From: Haemaphysalis longicornis | Taxonomy: Eukaryota; Arthropoda; Arachnida; Ixodida; Ixodidae | Direction of reading: 5' to 3' | Length of the DNA: 64,000 nt | Assembly: GCA_013339765.2 (NCBI GenBank) | Contig: CM023454.1 | Coordinates: 146,077,949-146,141,948 of the forward strand | In this document: positions 30,434 to 40,176 of the stretch, piece after piece | Numbering within the stretch: position 1 is the stretch's first letter | How the letters are laid out: each line of letters begins with the position of its first letter | Notes under the pieces: model-generated | Database searches by the model: none | What the model was told of the DNA's origin: nothing | Seen by the model: the letters and a program-made list of their open reading frames with translations, nothing else | Program-made: the position numbers and the translations under genes

Positions 30434-32530
30434 TGGCAATGGAATTGCAGAGGTTATCACGCAAAACGCTCCGCACTCCAACCACACCTCTCAACCATTC
30501 CTAATACCCCTACGGGTATAGCGCTGCAAGAAACAGGTACTATTGTGAAAGTAACGGGATACCAAACCTTTCAAACGCTCTAGTAGGCCCAAATAGCGAC
30601 GCTCATACAACGCAACATAAGCGCAGAACATCGGGTCTTTTCAAACATTAATATTCTACATAACTTCGTTACACTATATCCTCTCCAATCCGAACACACC
30701 AACTTACACGTGCTCAGTCTATGCAGTGCCCCAAAATCATCCAACACCACTTCAAACACGTCCTCATGGAAGCACCACGAGAAGCGGGCAGTCAAACCCT
30801 CCTGGCCATGAGGGACTTCAATGCCCCACACGTGGCATGGGGCTGCACGCGAACAACGAAAAAAGGCCGACTCCTCTGGGAAACAATGCAACAGCCGAAC
30901 TGACTCTACACAACGAACCGGACATGCGCACGCGCACAGGCAACAGCGCACAAAGGGACATAAAACATGATCTCGTATTCTCCCATCGCCTACATGGAAT
31001 CACCTGAACACCCACCGTAAACACACTTCGCAATGTCCATTACATTCTTTAAACGACCTTCGCCTACAAAACTACCCTAAAAACCGCAACAAAAAACATC
31101 ACTGATTGGGATGGTTTCTTCACCTCGACCCTAAACGTTTCACCACCATCCAAGCAAACGGACGAAGAGCTAGAAAGGGGGCTCAACCAAAAATGCAGGC
31201 AAATGAAGAGAACGAAAAACATGTTGAACCCGAACTACCAGTTCCCTACGCCGATTCACGCCTACAGCATTTTGGGGGAGGCGTATCGCAGCATAGAACG
31301 CCGGTGGAGAACCCAGACACAGAAAGGCCTTGCCCAATTACACAGAGAGATCATAGAACATGCCGCGCAAACTAACCCGAGCACAGTGGCACCAAGTATG
31401 CGACGAAATAATGGGAAGACTGTCCATGAAGTACACCTGGGCCCTCCTGCGCCAACTAATGGACCCCCAGCTTCTAATTCACGCACTACGCAGCGCAACA
31501 CCCATCTACTGCACAAGCAGGCCAATACGGGACAACTGATGCAGACTCTTCAAAACATCTACATCCCATCAGGATCGGATACCCCCCCACCCCACCAATA
31601 TATCGAGGCGACCCACACCCCACACTGGACACATAAATCACAGCGGCACAGGCGCACAGCGCTATTTTAAGGTTACGACACGGAACAGTTCGCGGTTACG
31701 ACAAAATCACCAACAAGATACTAAGACACCTATACGATCAAGCCCTCGACGCAATCACGACACTTTTCAACCACCACTGGACAGCAGGGACCCTTCCAAC
31801 CACCTGGAAGCATTCCATTTCGCTAATCCCTATGCCTTCAAAACCAACCGTCCCATTTCCCTACATCCTGCTTACTAAAACTTCTCGAGCGCACAATGCG
31901 CAACAAAACAACGAGACACCTTGACGAACAAGACATCCTCCCACCCAACCTCATAGGTTTCCGCGCAGGACTATCAACCCCAGACGCACACATACAAATT
32001 CACCACGACATCATTCAAGCTCCTTCCAAAAAAGACAATGCCGCGATCCTTACTTCACCTACACAAGGCGTTTAATCACATCTACCACGCAGCAATACTA
32101 CAAGCGATCACATCTGTCAACCTAGGGCAGCGCATACTCAAGTACGTGATTTCTTTTCCGACTTACACACTGCCACACTCAGATTACGCCCCCTCTTTTC
32201 TCCAACCTTCCCAATGCCAGCTTGAGGCACTCCTAAAGGCGCTGTCCTCTCACCCCTGATTTTAAATTTGGCAATTTTACCCACCGCACGCAGCCTAGAA
32301 AATATAATACCGGAACTGAGATAAACAATATACGCAGACGACATCACACTATGACTACCCCGCGGAAGTGTCGCCCATATTGAGGAAGTCATCCAGCGGG
32401 GATCCATGGCAGTCGCGCACACAACAAAGCAAGCCGGTCTCACATTCTCGGTGCTGAAATCCGAACTCTTAATTCTACACCCTCCGCGAAAAAAATCCCC
32501 CGCCAAACACAATATCCAAGTTGAAATTTT
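30434..32530 (+). pseudogene. LINE ORF2: endonuclease and RT, multiply broken
   Basis: The endonuclease starts WQWNCRGYHAKRSAL at 30434 with IALQETGT and later RDFNAPHVAWG (about 30810; RDFN where the family has GDFN). The linker contains MLNPNYQFPTPIHAYSILG. RT: LLERTMRNK, LPPNLIGFRAGLSTPDAH, GTPKGAVLSPLILN and an intact YADD box at 32331-32342, followed by KQAGLTFSVLKSELL. Stops and frame changes separate these. Homology stops at 32530. Confidence 0.85.
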
Positions 32531-32656
32531 GGGGAGCGCCCTAGCACAACACCTTCTTGCCTAGAGGGTGTTGCCCGGAGCCCCTCGCCGCGAGCTCCCT
32601 TCCCTCGCCCTCCTCGCCTGCCGCGCGGTCACCGGGCCGCAAGACTTGGAGCACGG
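32531..32656 (+). repeat. LTR-like module related to the Gypsy LTR start
   Basis: TGGGGAGCGCC...CCTAGAGGGTGTTGCC...CCCCTCGCCGCGAGCTCCCTT...CACCGGGCCGCAA matches the first ~125 bases of the 3' LTR at 44430-44555, same strand, with few changes. Beyond ACTTGGAG the two differ. It is probably the start of a related LTR (subfamily) that truncates the LINE; its far end is not defined. Confidence 0.7.
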
Positions 32657-32701
32657 CCGCTGGATAAAAGGCTTGCGTGCGCTCTCATCCAGCGGCCGTG
32701 C
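32651..32701. repeat. 15-bp perfect inverted repeat
   Basis: GCACGGCCGCTGGAT at 32651-32665 pairs with ATCCAGCGGCCGTGC at 32687-32701 around a 21-base loop, inside the LTR-like region. Confidence 0.85.
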
Positions 32702-32905
32702 TTGGAGCATGGCCTCCGAGATTCCCCCGCGCGTGTTTTGCTCCAGCCGTCCCAATCGCCGCGCGCCCCAGCCAAAATTTGTAAGCGCGCTACTTCCCCC
32801 GCGCACCCCCAGGCGGTAGTGCGCACCTATGCATCGAATGCATCGTTCACCCCGTCGGGCCGCTGTTTATGCGGCATTTCGCGGCATGTAAACGCTGCAG
32901 TTTTT

Positions 32906-32932
32906 AAATGCAGAGCATTTCAGTAACTCAAG
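32906..32932 (+). repeat. AAATGC-AGA-GCATTT motif
   Basis: AAATGCAGAGCATTTCAGTAACTC-type block as at 20695-20795 (minus strand), without the following GATGTCACCC part. Confidence 0.7.
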
Positions 32933-33237
32933 CGGGGGACACATGGGCGGAGAGGGACGCGTCTGTGCGCGCGATGCTACCGGAACGGCCCCCGCCTGGC
33001 ACCCAAAACCGGCTCTCCGCATGCGTCAAACCTGCTGGATATTTTCCGCCGCTGCCACGTGTCAAACGTGTGGGCAATTAACTGGCCGGGAGCGGCAGCC
33101 AATAACAGCACGAGGCGCGGAAGCGTCATTCATGACGTTTCGCGCGGGTTTCAAAGTTGGGCCTCCGCTCCTGGATTTCGCGAGGTGGCTTTCTCCTGCG
33201 CCGTAGCCACGAGCAGCTCAAGGGCGGCCCGCATCGC

Positions 33238-33355
33238 CGAAAACGATTTGCTGATATCTCTGGTACGAGCAGAACCAAATATATGGGATCAAAAAACAAC
33301 TGCGTATCGCTTTCGCTTGCCTTGTAACTGCAAAAGACGACGCTGCATAAAGTAA
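33238..33355 (+). pseudogene. Possible MADF-type DNA-binding domain fragment
   Basis: The plus-strand frame reads ENDLLISLVRAEPNIWDQKT, which resembles the first helix of MADF domains (LI.LV...P.LWD). The similarity ends after AYR and the frame stops soon after (RRRCIK). It could be a domesticated or transposon-associated MADF gene remnant, or chance. No flanking exon structure is convincing. Confidence 0.3.
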
Positions 33356-34181
33356 AATTAAGAGCAACATCTCTGAAAAGTGTCGGCATTGCAGTGTTTT
33401 TTTTTCTCCGTGTAGTCAGCGAAGGCTTCCTTTATCGTGGTTGGTTCGGTGGTTTTATTAAAGTTCATGTGAAAAGAACAACCATCGAAACCATATTCTT
33501 GCGACATTGAATGAGAAAAGCATTTGCAGAAATCCACATAATTGTCAATAATGCGTAGCATTCTTACGCCGCTAGTATTCATTGAGTTTTTTAGAGACAG
33601 ATTAGGCTATGAGTAGCCTAATACGTTGGGGTATTTTATTTTGATTTTTTATTTTGTTTCTTTTCGCCAATGATCTAAATTACACCATTATATTGATTAA
33701 GCACTTGACCAATAGTGTGTTTTTCCGCAGACGACAGGCGTAGTGCTGGTTTCGTCCGTTTGCGCGATTATTTATTCATGTTGTCGTTCTTTTCCTGGCT
33801 TTTTTAGTTGAGTCTTCGTTTTTCAGAGGACATGTATGAGATGCATTTTTTTAAATTTCGTCCTCATTTTTGCGAAATGGTTATATTGTGTATTTGGGGA
33901 GGGTGGGATATTGTGTTTTACCATTTACCTTCGTTACGCTATTACAACGATTGAATGCTTTACTTCCGCCAGTTATGCATTGTTGTGGAACTGCAGGGCG
34001 TTACATGACTGGCTCGTCTCCGCAATTTTTTTTCGTAAGTTCAACGTTCTTTTGTCGGCTTTTTTTAAGTTATGTCTTCGTTTTCGTGCAGATGTAAGAC
34101 ATATTTTTAGTCAGTTCACTGTTGTGATTATTATTTTTTCTATTTTTGTAGTACATTTTACTTTCTCAAAACTCCGCTTGG

Positions 34182-34220
34182 CCAATTATATCCATTTACG
34201 CTATTAATGGATATAATTGG
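34182..34220. repeat. Hairpin, inner end of left arm
   Basis: CCAATTATATCCATT / AATGGATATAATTGG, 15 bp perfect, 9-base loop. It mirrors the hairpin at 35223-35267. Confidence 0.9.
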
Positions 34221-34484
34221 ACCCAATTACTTAAAGCAACAATCTCCTACGAGAGGAAATCAGGAGCATCGCGGAGCACCCAGGAGAACTCCGTCAAGCG
34301 TCGATGTGGCCCTGTGCGGGCTGCCAAAGACTGCATGCACGCACGACGGAACGGGGCGGAGCTGAGCGGCCCAACGCGCCGACGGCGCCCGTGCACCATG
34401 TGTCTCCAACGGCGGCGGGGAGCGGTTTCCGGAACGTTTACCGGAACCGAAAACCGGCTGCAAAGACGGACATGTGTCTGGCCC

Positions 34485-34545
34485 TTCACGATGTCACCCG
34501 CGTTGACGTCCGTAGTCGTAGTCCGCATCGCTCCCCGTCGCTCTG
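34485..34545 (+). repeat. AAATGC-AGA-GCATTT family, GATGTCACCC block
   Basis: CACGATGTCACCCGCGTTGA followed by CGTCCGTAGTCGTAGTCCGC and ATCGCTCC, as at 20695-20795 (minus) and 58183-58228. The palindrome itself is absent here. Confidence 0.7.
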
Positions 34546-34547
34546 GC

Positions 34548-34650
34548 ATTGGATTGGATCCGATTGGCTTGGATTGGCTTGGCTTGGCTTGGATTGGTTT
34601 GGATTTGGATTGGATTGGATTAAAGTGGATTGTGTTGGATTGTGTTGCGT
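34548..34650. repeat. GGATTGGCTT microsatellite
   Basis: Imperfect GGATT/GGCTT pentamer repeats, about 20 units. The Trp/Ile/Gly/Leu-rich frame through it is an artefact. Confidence 0.9.
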
Positions 34651-34730
34651 CATAGCCGCTCCACGTTGCGTCATAGCCGCGGCAGGGGGTTCACGGCACG
34701 TTTCACGTTTCACCATCGACTTCATCGACA

Positions 34731-35168
34731 ATGCCTACGCTGGAAGAGAAGGCGGCGCGGCGGCGTGCTGCGGATGCTGAGCGCAAGCGCCGCAAGCGAG
34801 CCGCCGACGCCGCACTTCGCCAGCGAGAAGCCGCAGCCATTCGTGAACGTCGGGCGGCGATGCGGGAGGGAAAACAAGCACAAAAAGAACAGAACTCCTG
34901 CTGGCGCAGTTTCAGGCAGGGGGCGCGCGAGCACTGCGAAGGCGGGAAATTTGAAATGCGTTCGGGTGGTAGCAGTGAGCGGATAACGGCGCTACAGCCC
35001 ATTGTGGCGAATCAGTGCTCTGCATTTCTTCTGGTCTTGGCACGAGTGTATTTGCGAGTTTATTGGCCGCACTTCTGCTCAGCTCCTGCCGAAGATTCTT
35101 ACACAGAACACTGTAATGGATGTGTCCTCCATGGGAACAGGCGAGAACTCAACACCATCGAGGCATAG
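34731..35168 (+). CDS. Ala/Arg-rich ORF of a dispersed repeat, 145 residues
   Basis: Open from ATG 34731 to TAG. Residues 1-55 are strongly basic and helical (EKAARRRAADAERKRRKR, then QREAAAIRERRAAMREG), resembling repeated R/A/E-rich segments that I associate with tick repeat-encoded proteins. The rest has Cys residues (SCWRSFRQGAREHCEGG) but no domain I recognise. The segment from residue ~44 onward recurs in a decayed copy at 24276-24490. Whether it is translated is unknown; it may be a fragment of a longer transposon protein. Confidence 0.35.
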   Translation: MPTLEEKAARRRAADAERKRRKRAADAALRQREAAAIRERRAAMREGKQAQKEQNSCWRSFRQGAREHCEGGKFEMRSGGSSERITALQPIVANQCSAFLLVLARVYLRVYWPHFCSAPAEDSYTEHCNGCVLHGNRRELNTIEA

Positions 35169-35222
35169 CTGGTCGAGCCCCCCGATCTTCATTGACTCAT
35201 AAAGGGACCCCACCACAGCTCC

Positions 35223-35267
35223 CAATTACATCTTGGCTTCCGCTGAGCAAAAGCCAAGATATAATTG
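35223..35267. repeat. Hairpin, inner end of right arm
   Basis: CAATTACATCTTGGCTT / AAGCCAAGATATAATTG, 17 bp with one mismatch, 11-base loop. Confidence 0.85.
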
Positions 35268-35379
35268 TAATATACGTTTTATGCCATCAGGCATACAATC
35301 GCATTCGGAAAAACTGCAGCCTATCGTTGTTGGATGATTCCAGAGCGAACGTATACACAACCGTCGAGTACCCCACCTA

Positions 35380-36290
35380 CGAACACCAAATGTTCAAATT
35401 TACACAGAAATGTAAATTGGCGGTGTAAATATAATTGATCGCTACAAAGCGTGGATAAAAATACTTAGTCGAACGTAATTTTGATAAAACAAAAATACAG
35501 AAAGGAAAAAAATAAGAAATATAGAAGTATTATTAACAAATTCAAAAATATAAATCTTATGCAGCTATTCCACAAAAGAAACAAACATAAAGGAGCAGCG
35601 AAAATAGTGACAAATACGCGAATAAAAAAATTTCGCAAACAGACTATTTATAACCTTGTAACTTGGTACATTTGCACAGAAATGCATAATACCGCGAATA
35701 GAGATAATTGATCGAACGATATCTCCAAAAAAATACAAAACCCTGCACGCAATTATAAAAGTGAACTTACGAATTCAAAAATATGAGTTCTATCCATCTC
35801 CCGCGCAAACTGAAGAATATAATAAAACGCTCTGACAAAAAATAACGACGGAAGCAGGAATAAAAAAATCACGAAAACTGACCAAAATTTAGCCCCCTGC
35901 CTTTGCGCAAAAAGTGTGTGATTGGCGGAGATAACATGTGTAATGAATCGTTATAATAGTGTGAATAGAGACGGTTAATCATAGGGAATCTTAAAAAACC
36001 AAAAGCAGAAAATAATTATAAAAGCTAGCTTACAAAAAAAATGCGCCTTCACACACCTCCTCCAAAAAAAGAAGACGAAAATAAAATGAGCACTGAAGAG
36101 AACTACGGAAACACGCACAAAAATATCGTGACAACGACCAACCGTGTAAACTCCTGGCTTTGCATAGAAGTGAATAGTTCGCATGATAAGAGGTTTAATA
36201 TAATAAAAATAGCGTAAATGGAGCTAATCAATTGAATGGAACTTGAAAACAGAAAAGACAACAAAAATAAAAAAAATATTTTCAAAGTTG
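35380..36290. repeat. AT-rich degenerate tandem repeat, ~255-bp period, ~4 units
   Basis: Landmarks TTNCACAGAAATG...GCGAATAGAGATAATTGATC recur near 35395, 35668, 35902 and 36158, each followed by an A-rich stretch with AATTATAAAAG, ATTCAAAAATAT and ACGAAAATAG-type motifs. Units are strongly diverged. This is the right arm of the foldback-like region. Confidence 0.7.
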
Positions 36291-36340
36291 TCTTTAAAAA
36301 TTAGAAAAAAATAGTGGAGTTAGCACATTTAATTGTTGAA

Positions 36341-37186
36341 TTTATATGGTACCACCAATCCAGGTCAGCCATCTGCGCGCACAGGTATACAAGCAAAAAG
36401 GATTCTCAATTGTAAACACAGAAAAATAATAAGTCCCACATCCCGTGATAATTATGCATCTTTATATGCTACGATATATCGTGTAGTTTTTACAGACCAT
36501 GATTAGCTTTTCTTAACTGCCGCGAAAATGCGCTATATTAGTTCACAAAGCGCCTGCTAAAACATCGCAAATACTCACTGGCACTGAATTGCAATGGGCG
36601 GAGGTGTCTGAATGTATCACCGGTGGTTTGTGTCGGACATTGCTTACGATTTTCTAAGCCTGCCTTAAAAAGCCGCCGCAAAAAATCTATCGTGACATGC
36701 ATACAAATCAGAAACACTCTTTGTATTGCATTTAGGCGACCGGTGCTTATGCAAGTCGCCGCTCTGGTAAATAATGTTGCGTGAGTAGTTGAGGGATTTT
36801 TCAAGGGCAACGCATGTAAATACAAATCGACATCTCAAAAAATCAAAATAGAGACGCGAAACCGCAGCAGCTAGTGCCAGAAACGACTCCGCTTCACTCG
36901 TATGATTGCTCCTTAAACTTTGTACTTGCGTGCCTCATATTATTAAGCTAATCATAATAAATTTGTTGGTATACCTGTCATTTTAAAGCTGGTTGCTCGA
37001 CTGAATTTGACAGCAAGCTGCAAAAACGCACGTTTCCTCCCTTGCGCCAAGCTGCCGCGGAATCATAGGTGGCGAGTGCCGCGGTGCGGCGGAAGACGCC
37101 GCCACGCCCCCTTTTAAACTTTCACTCTCTCCGGTCGATTGGCACGGCCGGAGAAATGCGCACGCGGGGTGATCGCGGAGGCCACG
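36341..37186. other. Unassigned
   Basis: Sequence between the foldback-like region and the Gypsy 5' LTR. No gene or repeat recognised. Confidence 0.35.
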
Positions 37187-37296
37187 CTTGGAGACGCCGG
37201 CGCCCGAGAGATGGCGCTAGTGGACGTATACGAGCGGGCGGTGGAGTGAGAGAAGCGCGGGGCTGGCGGGACTCGGGCTCGGGACGCTGGGGGTAT
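37187..37296 (+). repeat. Gypsy 5' LTR, middle portion
   Basis: CTTGGAGACGCCGGCGCCCG...GAGATGGCGCTAGTGGACG...GGGGCTGGCGGGACTCGG...GGGGGTAT matches 44548-44655 of the 3' LTR with few differences. Sequence to its left does not match that LTR. Confidence 0.85.
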
Positions 37297-38888
37297 AGAC
37301 CTTATGCAAAAACTGGCGCCCTCTTGCGGGAACGGCGTGCGGTTCCGCCATGTTGGGGGATTCCCTGATCTCCGGATACCGCTGTGTGCATGATAGCCCG
37401 GGGTTAGCGACGCGCACGTCGGAATTTATCGTTGTCCAAGATGCCCAAATACTGCCGTGTAACTTGCTGTGCGCAAAGATGATACGAGGATGACCACGAA
37501 AATAGCGTACACATCTTTGTTTTTTATTTCTCTACGGAAGCATGACTCGAGCCCTGCGTAAAGTCACTTGCGGGTGCCGACTTCCCTTCGCGCAGTAATA
37601 TTATAGCTAGATCGCATGCATAGTCACAAAACGAATAATATGTGCAGGACTAAAAAGGTCCTAAAGTGAGCTATTTTCTAGCCCTGTATTTGCCCCGGAG
37701 CACTCCTCCCTGCTGTAGTTAAGGCGCACTGCATCGGTCAGCTCGTACTTTATCGTGTGGGTAGAGTTTTGAGTCTGCCGTTCGAGGTTTGCGCGCCCGC
37801 GTTTTCTTTTTATTCTGGACGTTAGGTAGGCTTTTACGGAAGTACTACGCATTCTTTCGTTTGCCAAACGTTACAGGAAATAAGGGATCCGCGAGAGTTG
37901 CAACCTTCACGTAGCGCCATGAGTAGCGCAAGTAACGTACGTAGTATTTCCGTGTATCGGTCATTTACCGCTCGCCGCCTGCTGTTCGACCGCAGCCTAT
38001 TTTTCCAAGATCAAGTTTTTCGAGCGGAATTTTTTAAGCGGTCATGTGCACGCAGTCTTGTTGCCCACGGCGCGAGCAAAGGACGCTCAGCGGTCGCCGC
38101 GAGGCATGCGCTCATGAGCGCTCGGCATTTTCTGGCTCTTTAGGGTTTTCGCAGTTTTCTTTCTTTTTGCTAAAGCCTTTGCGTGTGCTGGTGACGCCAG
38201 GCGGTCGCCGCGAGGCATGCGCTCACCAGCGATCTGCAATTTATTGGTAATTTAATTATTCCTTTGCGATTTATTGATAATATATTGGGAAAGTTAAAAG
38301 CGTTACACGCCACACACGTTACGCGCTACACATTACGGCCAGCTAAAACAGCTCCGCTGTTAAAACATCCCAGGTATGCAGTTAATTTTTTTAAGCTTTT
38401 TTTTTTCTTTTGCAGGTTTCCCCTGCGTCCCAGAGGATCCTTAGCGTATAGCTATATCGCGAGTGTCTCCCCCATCCCTAATTTCAACCTCAGGACAGCC
38501 GCATGTTTCGAAGCGTTTCAGGAATGACCTCCTGAGAAGTCCGCAAGATGCGAACCAACGCGGATGTACTTTCAATGTTTGCGTTGTCAAAGACAAAAAA
38601 AAAAAAAAACGAGGAGAAGAAACGCGCCACCCTCCAACAGCTTTCCTGCCGGTGACTCCCTGACTGCTTTTTCGATGCATAATGCGTATTTACGAAATAA
38701 GCCCGCAAACAGATCACTCGTCGCTCATTTTGCTGCGCTTAAGTCTGAATATAAAAGGATCGCCAGGCCAAGAAAGCCCATCACACGCTCCGTAACAAGC
38801 AATCCCGCGACCGCCATCCCCCAAGATGGCGTCGCGTGCTCGTTTCGTTTTTCTTGCGGTAGATGGCGGCACTTTTGCATAAGGTCTA
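37297..38888. mobile_element. TIR element in the LTR, with THAP remnant
   Basis: The ends are inverted: ATAGACCTTATGCAAAA at 37295-37311 and TTTTGCATAAGGTCTAT at 38873-38889, 17 bp perfect, then weaker pairing (GCGCCCTCTTGCGGG versus CCGCCATCTACCGCAAG). A TA target duplication is possible but cannot be separated from the LTR's TAT. Inside are a THAP-like N-terminus (37441) and a 25-bp direct repeat GCGGTCGCCGCGAGGCATGC... at 38089-38113 and 38200-38224. Size 1.6 kb. THAP domains are found in P-superfamily transposases; assignment to P is only a suggestion. Confidence 0.65.
37441..37530 (+). pseudogene. THAP-type zinc-finger N-terminus, with in-frame stop
   Basis: ATG 37441 reads MPKYCRVTCCAQR, then TGA, then YEDDHENSVHIFVFYF. 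MPKYC.V..C at the start and SVHIF.F about 20 residues later are the opening of a THAP (C2CH) DNA-binding domain. The later CX2H part is not seen. The stop and missing half make it a remnant. Confidence 0.55.
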
Positions 38889-38889
38889 T

Positions 38890-39620
38890 TAAAAACGATA
38901 GTCTTTCTTGGTATACTTAAACGCAGAAATTTTGGTCTGTCTGTATGTCTGACTGTCTGTCCGTCTGTCTATCTGTAACTCGATTCAGCGACACGGCCAA
39001 AGTAAAATGCTTACGGCGCTATAGTCTGATATACTCACAGCCAAATGTAAACGTCTAAGCCCGGTTTATATGTTCATATTTTTCAACTTTGTTGAACAAG
39101 AACACGACATTACGCAAATATAAGACGGGAAATTAGTACACAAGGAATATTTACAGTGTTTGTTTATTATAAAAATTCCTGGATGCTTGGTTTTTCGATA
39201 GCAAATGATATACGTTTACTGCAGAATAACGCGTACCCCCTGCTGTTGCCCGCGCCACCTCCTGGTTGCATATGAAAAATCACGCGGCAACAGCAAAGAA
39301 AGGTTCCACTAGCTAGGTTTCACGTTCTGCTTGGAACGCACGTGATTCACGGCACGCGGTTCTATAAACCTTGAAGTCGGCCGCCTCGATTCACGCGCGT
39401 CTTCGCCGCACTGCAGCGCTGGCATCGATAAACCCCGCCTGTAGCAGTGGAACGCGGTAAATTCAAATCGCTTTGAGCACACCTTTAGTGTGTTTACCTT
39501 TGGATGAGCGCGACGGACCAGGAACAGCATGAGAGGTGAGCGGGAAAGCGAAAAGGGGAATTTCCTTGGCAAATGTCTACAAAGACTATCGTCTTTTGAT
39601 GACATTTGCAACGAAAGGAG
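38890..39620. mobile_element. Repeat with inverted ends ACGATAGTCTTT, copy A
   Basis: The left end AAAAACGATAGTCTTTCTTGG-like (38891-38911) is inverted to AAAGACTATCGTCTTTT (39585-39601). The right end lies within a 41-base nested hairpin GCAAATGTC...GACATTTGC (39572-39612). It contains a GTCT microsatellite (38937-38975). Stretches 39060-39308 and 39320-39545 match 50260-50495 and 55766-56010, the two sides of the LINE at 50500, so this copy shows the uninterrupted repeat. It lies in the Gypsy 5' LTR. Confidence 0.65.
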
Positions 39621-39639
39621 CAGATACGCTTCCAATTTT

Positions 39640-39761
39640 TTTGTTGGGTGCGTGTGTATGTCCGGACGGGCGACAGAGGGGTGGAGGATGTAAGTAAAGA
39701 GTTCTTTCACGCAACCGCAGTGTGCATCATTCCTTGGCATGCCGTAGAGAGCAGGCCCACA
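39640..39761 (+). repeat. Gypsy 5' LTR, 3' portion
   Basis: TTGGGTGCGTGTGTATGTCC...GTAAGTAAAGAGTTCTTTCA...GAGAGCAGGCCCACA matches 44656-44779 and ends in CCCACA as the 3' LTR does. Confidence 0.9.
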
Positions 39762-39763
39762 TC

Positions 39764-39783
39764 TGGCGCCCTGAACGTGGGGC
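39764..39783 (+). other. Primer binding site
   Basis: TGGCGCCCTGAACGTGGGGC two bases after the 5' LTR. Apart from two extra bases (TG) it is the complement of the 3' end of tRNA-Lys used by several retroelements. The insertion would weaken priming. Confidence 0.8.
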
Positions 39784-40062
39784 TAATTTCAAGCCCACCC
39801 GTGGACATTTGCTCTCTGCGGCTGCCGGGAAGGGGCCCACTGCGGTTTGGGACGGCATTCCTGTGTTCCGAGAAGGAAGCGCCATTTTGGCAGTGGAAGA
39901 CCAGGGCTTTGAGCCGTATAGATGCATGTTTTGTAAATTAGTTTCGATGCCGATATATTAGTTTGCTTAGGTTTTACGATGGCTGTAGATGCCTGAAGTT
40001 ATTCTTGCGTTCTTTTTTTCTTAATAGAAATTGTTGTTGGGCTAGTTGGTATATGTTTTCAT

Positions 40063-40176
40063 GTGGAAATTTCAGCGCAAAAATTCAACAAATACGCAGA
40101 AAGACCAGACAGGACTAGCGCTAGTCCCGTCTGGTCTTTCTGTGTGTTTGTTGAATTTTTGCGCTCAAATTTCCAC
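40063..40176. repeat. 114-bp near-perfect palindrome without spacer
   Basis: Arms of 57 bp meeting at GACTAGC/GCTAGTC; four mismatches in 57, three of them transitions. Outer ends GTGGAAATTT/AAATTTCCAC. The right arm (AGCGCTAGTC...CTGTGTGTTTGTTG...TTTTTGCGC) resembles the layout of the 3' UTRs of the two Penelope-like elements, so it may be a Penelope-derived inverted repeat inserted in the Gypsy leader. Confidence 0.9.

Larger units (their letters stand above)
28000..32530 (+). mobile_element. I-group LINE, decayed, interrupted and 3' truncated
   Basis: ORF1 with an I-group gag domain, then endonuclease and RT on the plus strand, each in several frames. RNase H and the 3' end are absent because an LTR-like module begins at 32531. 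A Penelope-like fragment with an 8-bp TSD interrupts it at 29833-30319. The strand is very rich in A and C. The 5' end is not defined; the first coding similarity is near 28443. Confidence 0.8.
34231..35220 (+). other. Central module of the foldback-like region
   Basis: About 990 bp flanked by a direct CCCAATTAC (34222-34230 and 35221-35229), possibly a 9-bp TSD, so this may be a separate insertion between the arms. It is GC-richer than the arms and contains the AAATGC-family block (34485-34545, GATGTCACCCGCGTTGACG...), a GGATTGGCTT microsatellite (34548-34650) and the Ala/Arg-rich ORF (34731-35168). Confidence 0.45.
33600..36340. mobile_element. Foldback-like element: inverted arrays of ~260-bp repeats
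   Basis: The T-rich left arm (about 33600-34220) is made of units about 260 bp apart (for example TTCTTTTCCTGGCTTTTTTA at ~33787 and TTCTTTTGTCGGCTTTTTTT at ~34047). The A-rich right arm (about 35225-36340) is made of units 234-273 bp apart. The left arm reverse-complemented matches the right arm in order: ATGC..CT..CA..TCCTC..AAAA.GAAGAC and later GAAC.AC...AAATA...AAC.GAC.AACC. Long inverted arms of tandem repeats around a different centre are the architecture of foldback (FB/Galileo-type) transposons. Each arm ends internally in a CAATTATATC hairpin. Outer ends are not defined and no transposase is seen. Confidence 0.55.

Noticed and set aside
34486..34731. Open frames rich in Asn/Pro/Ser or Trp/Ile/Gly/Leu
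   Set aside because: Artefact of the GGATTGGCTT microsatellite.
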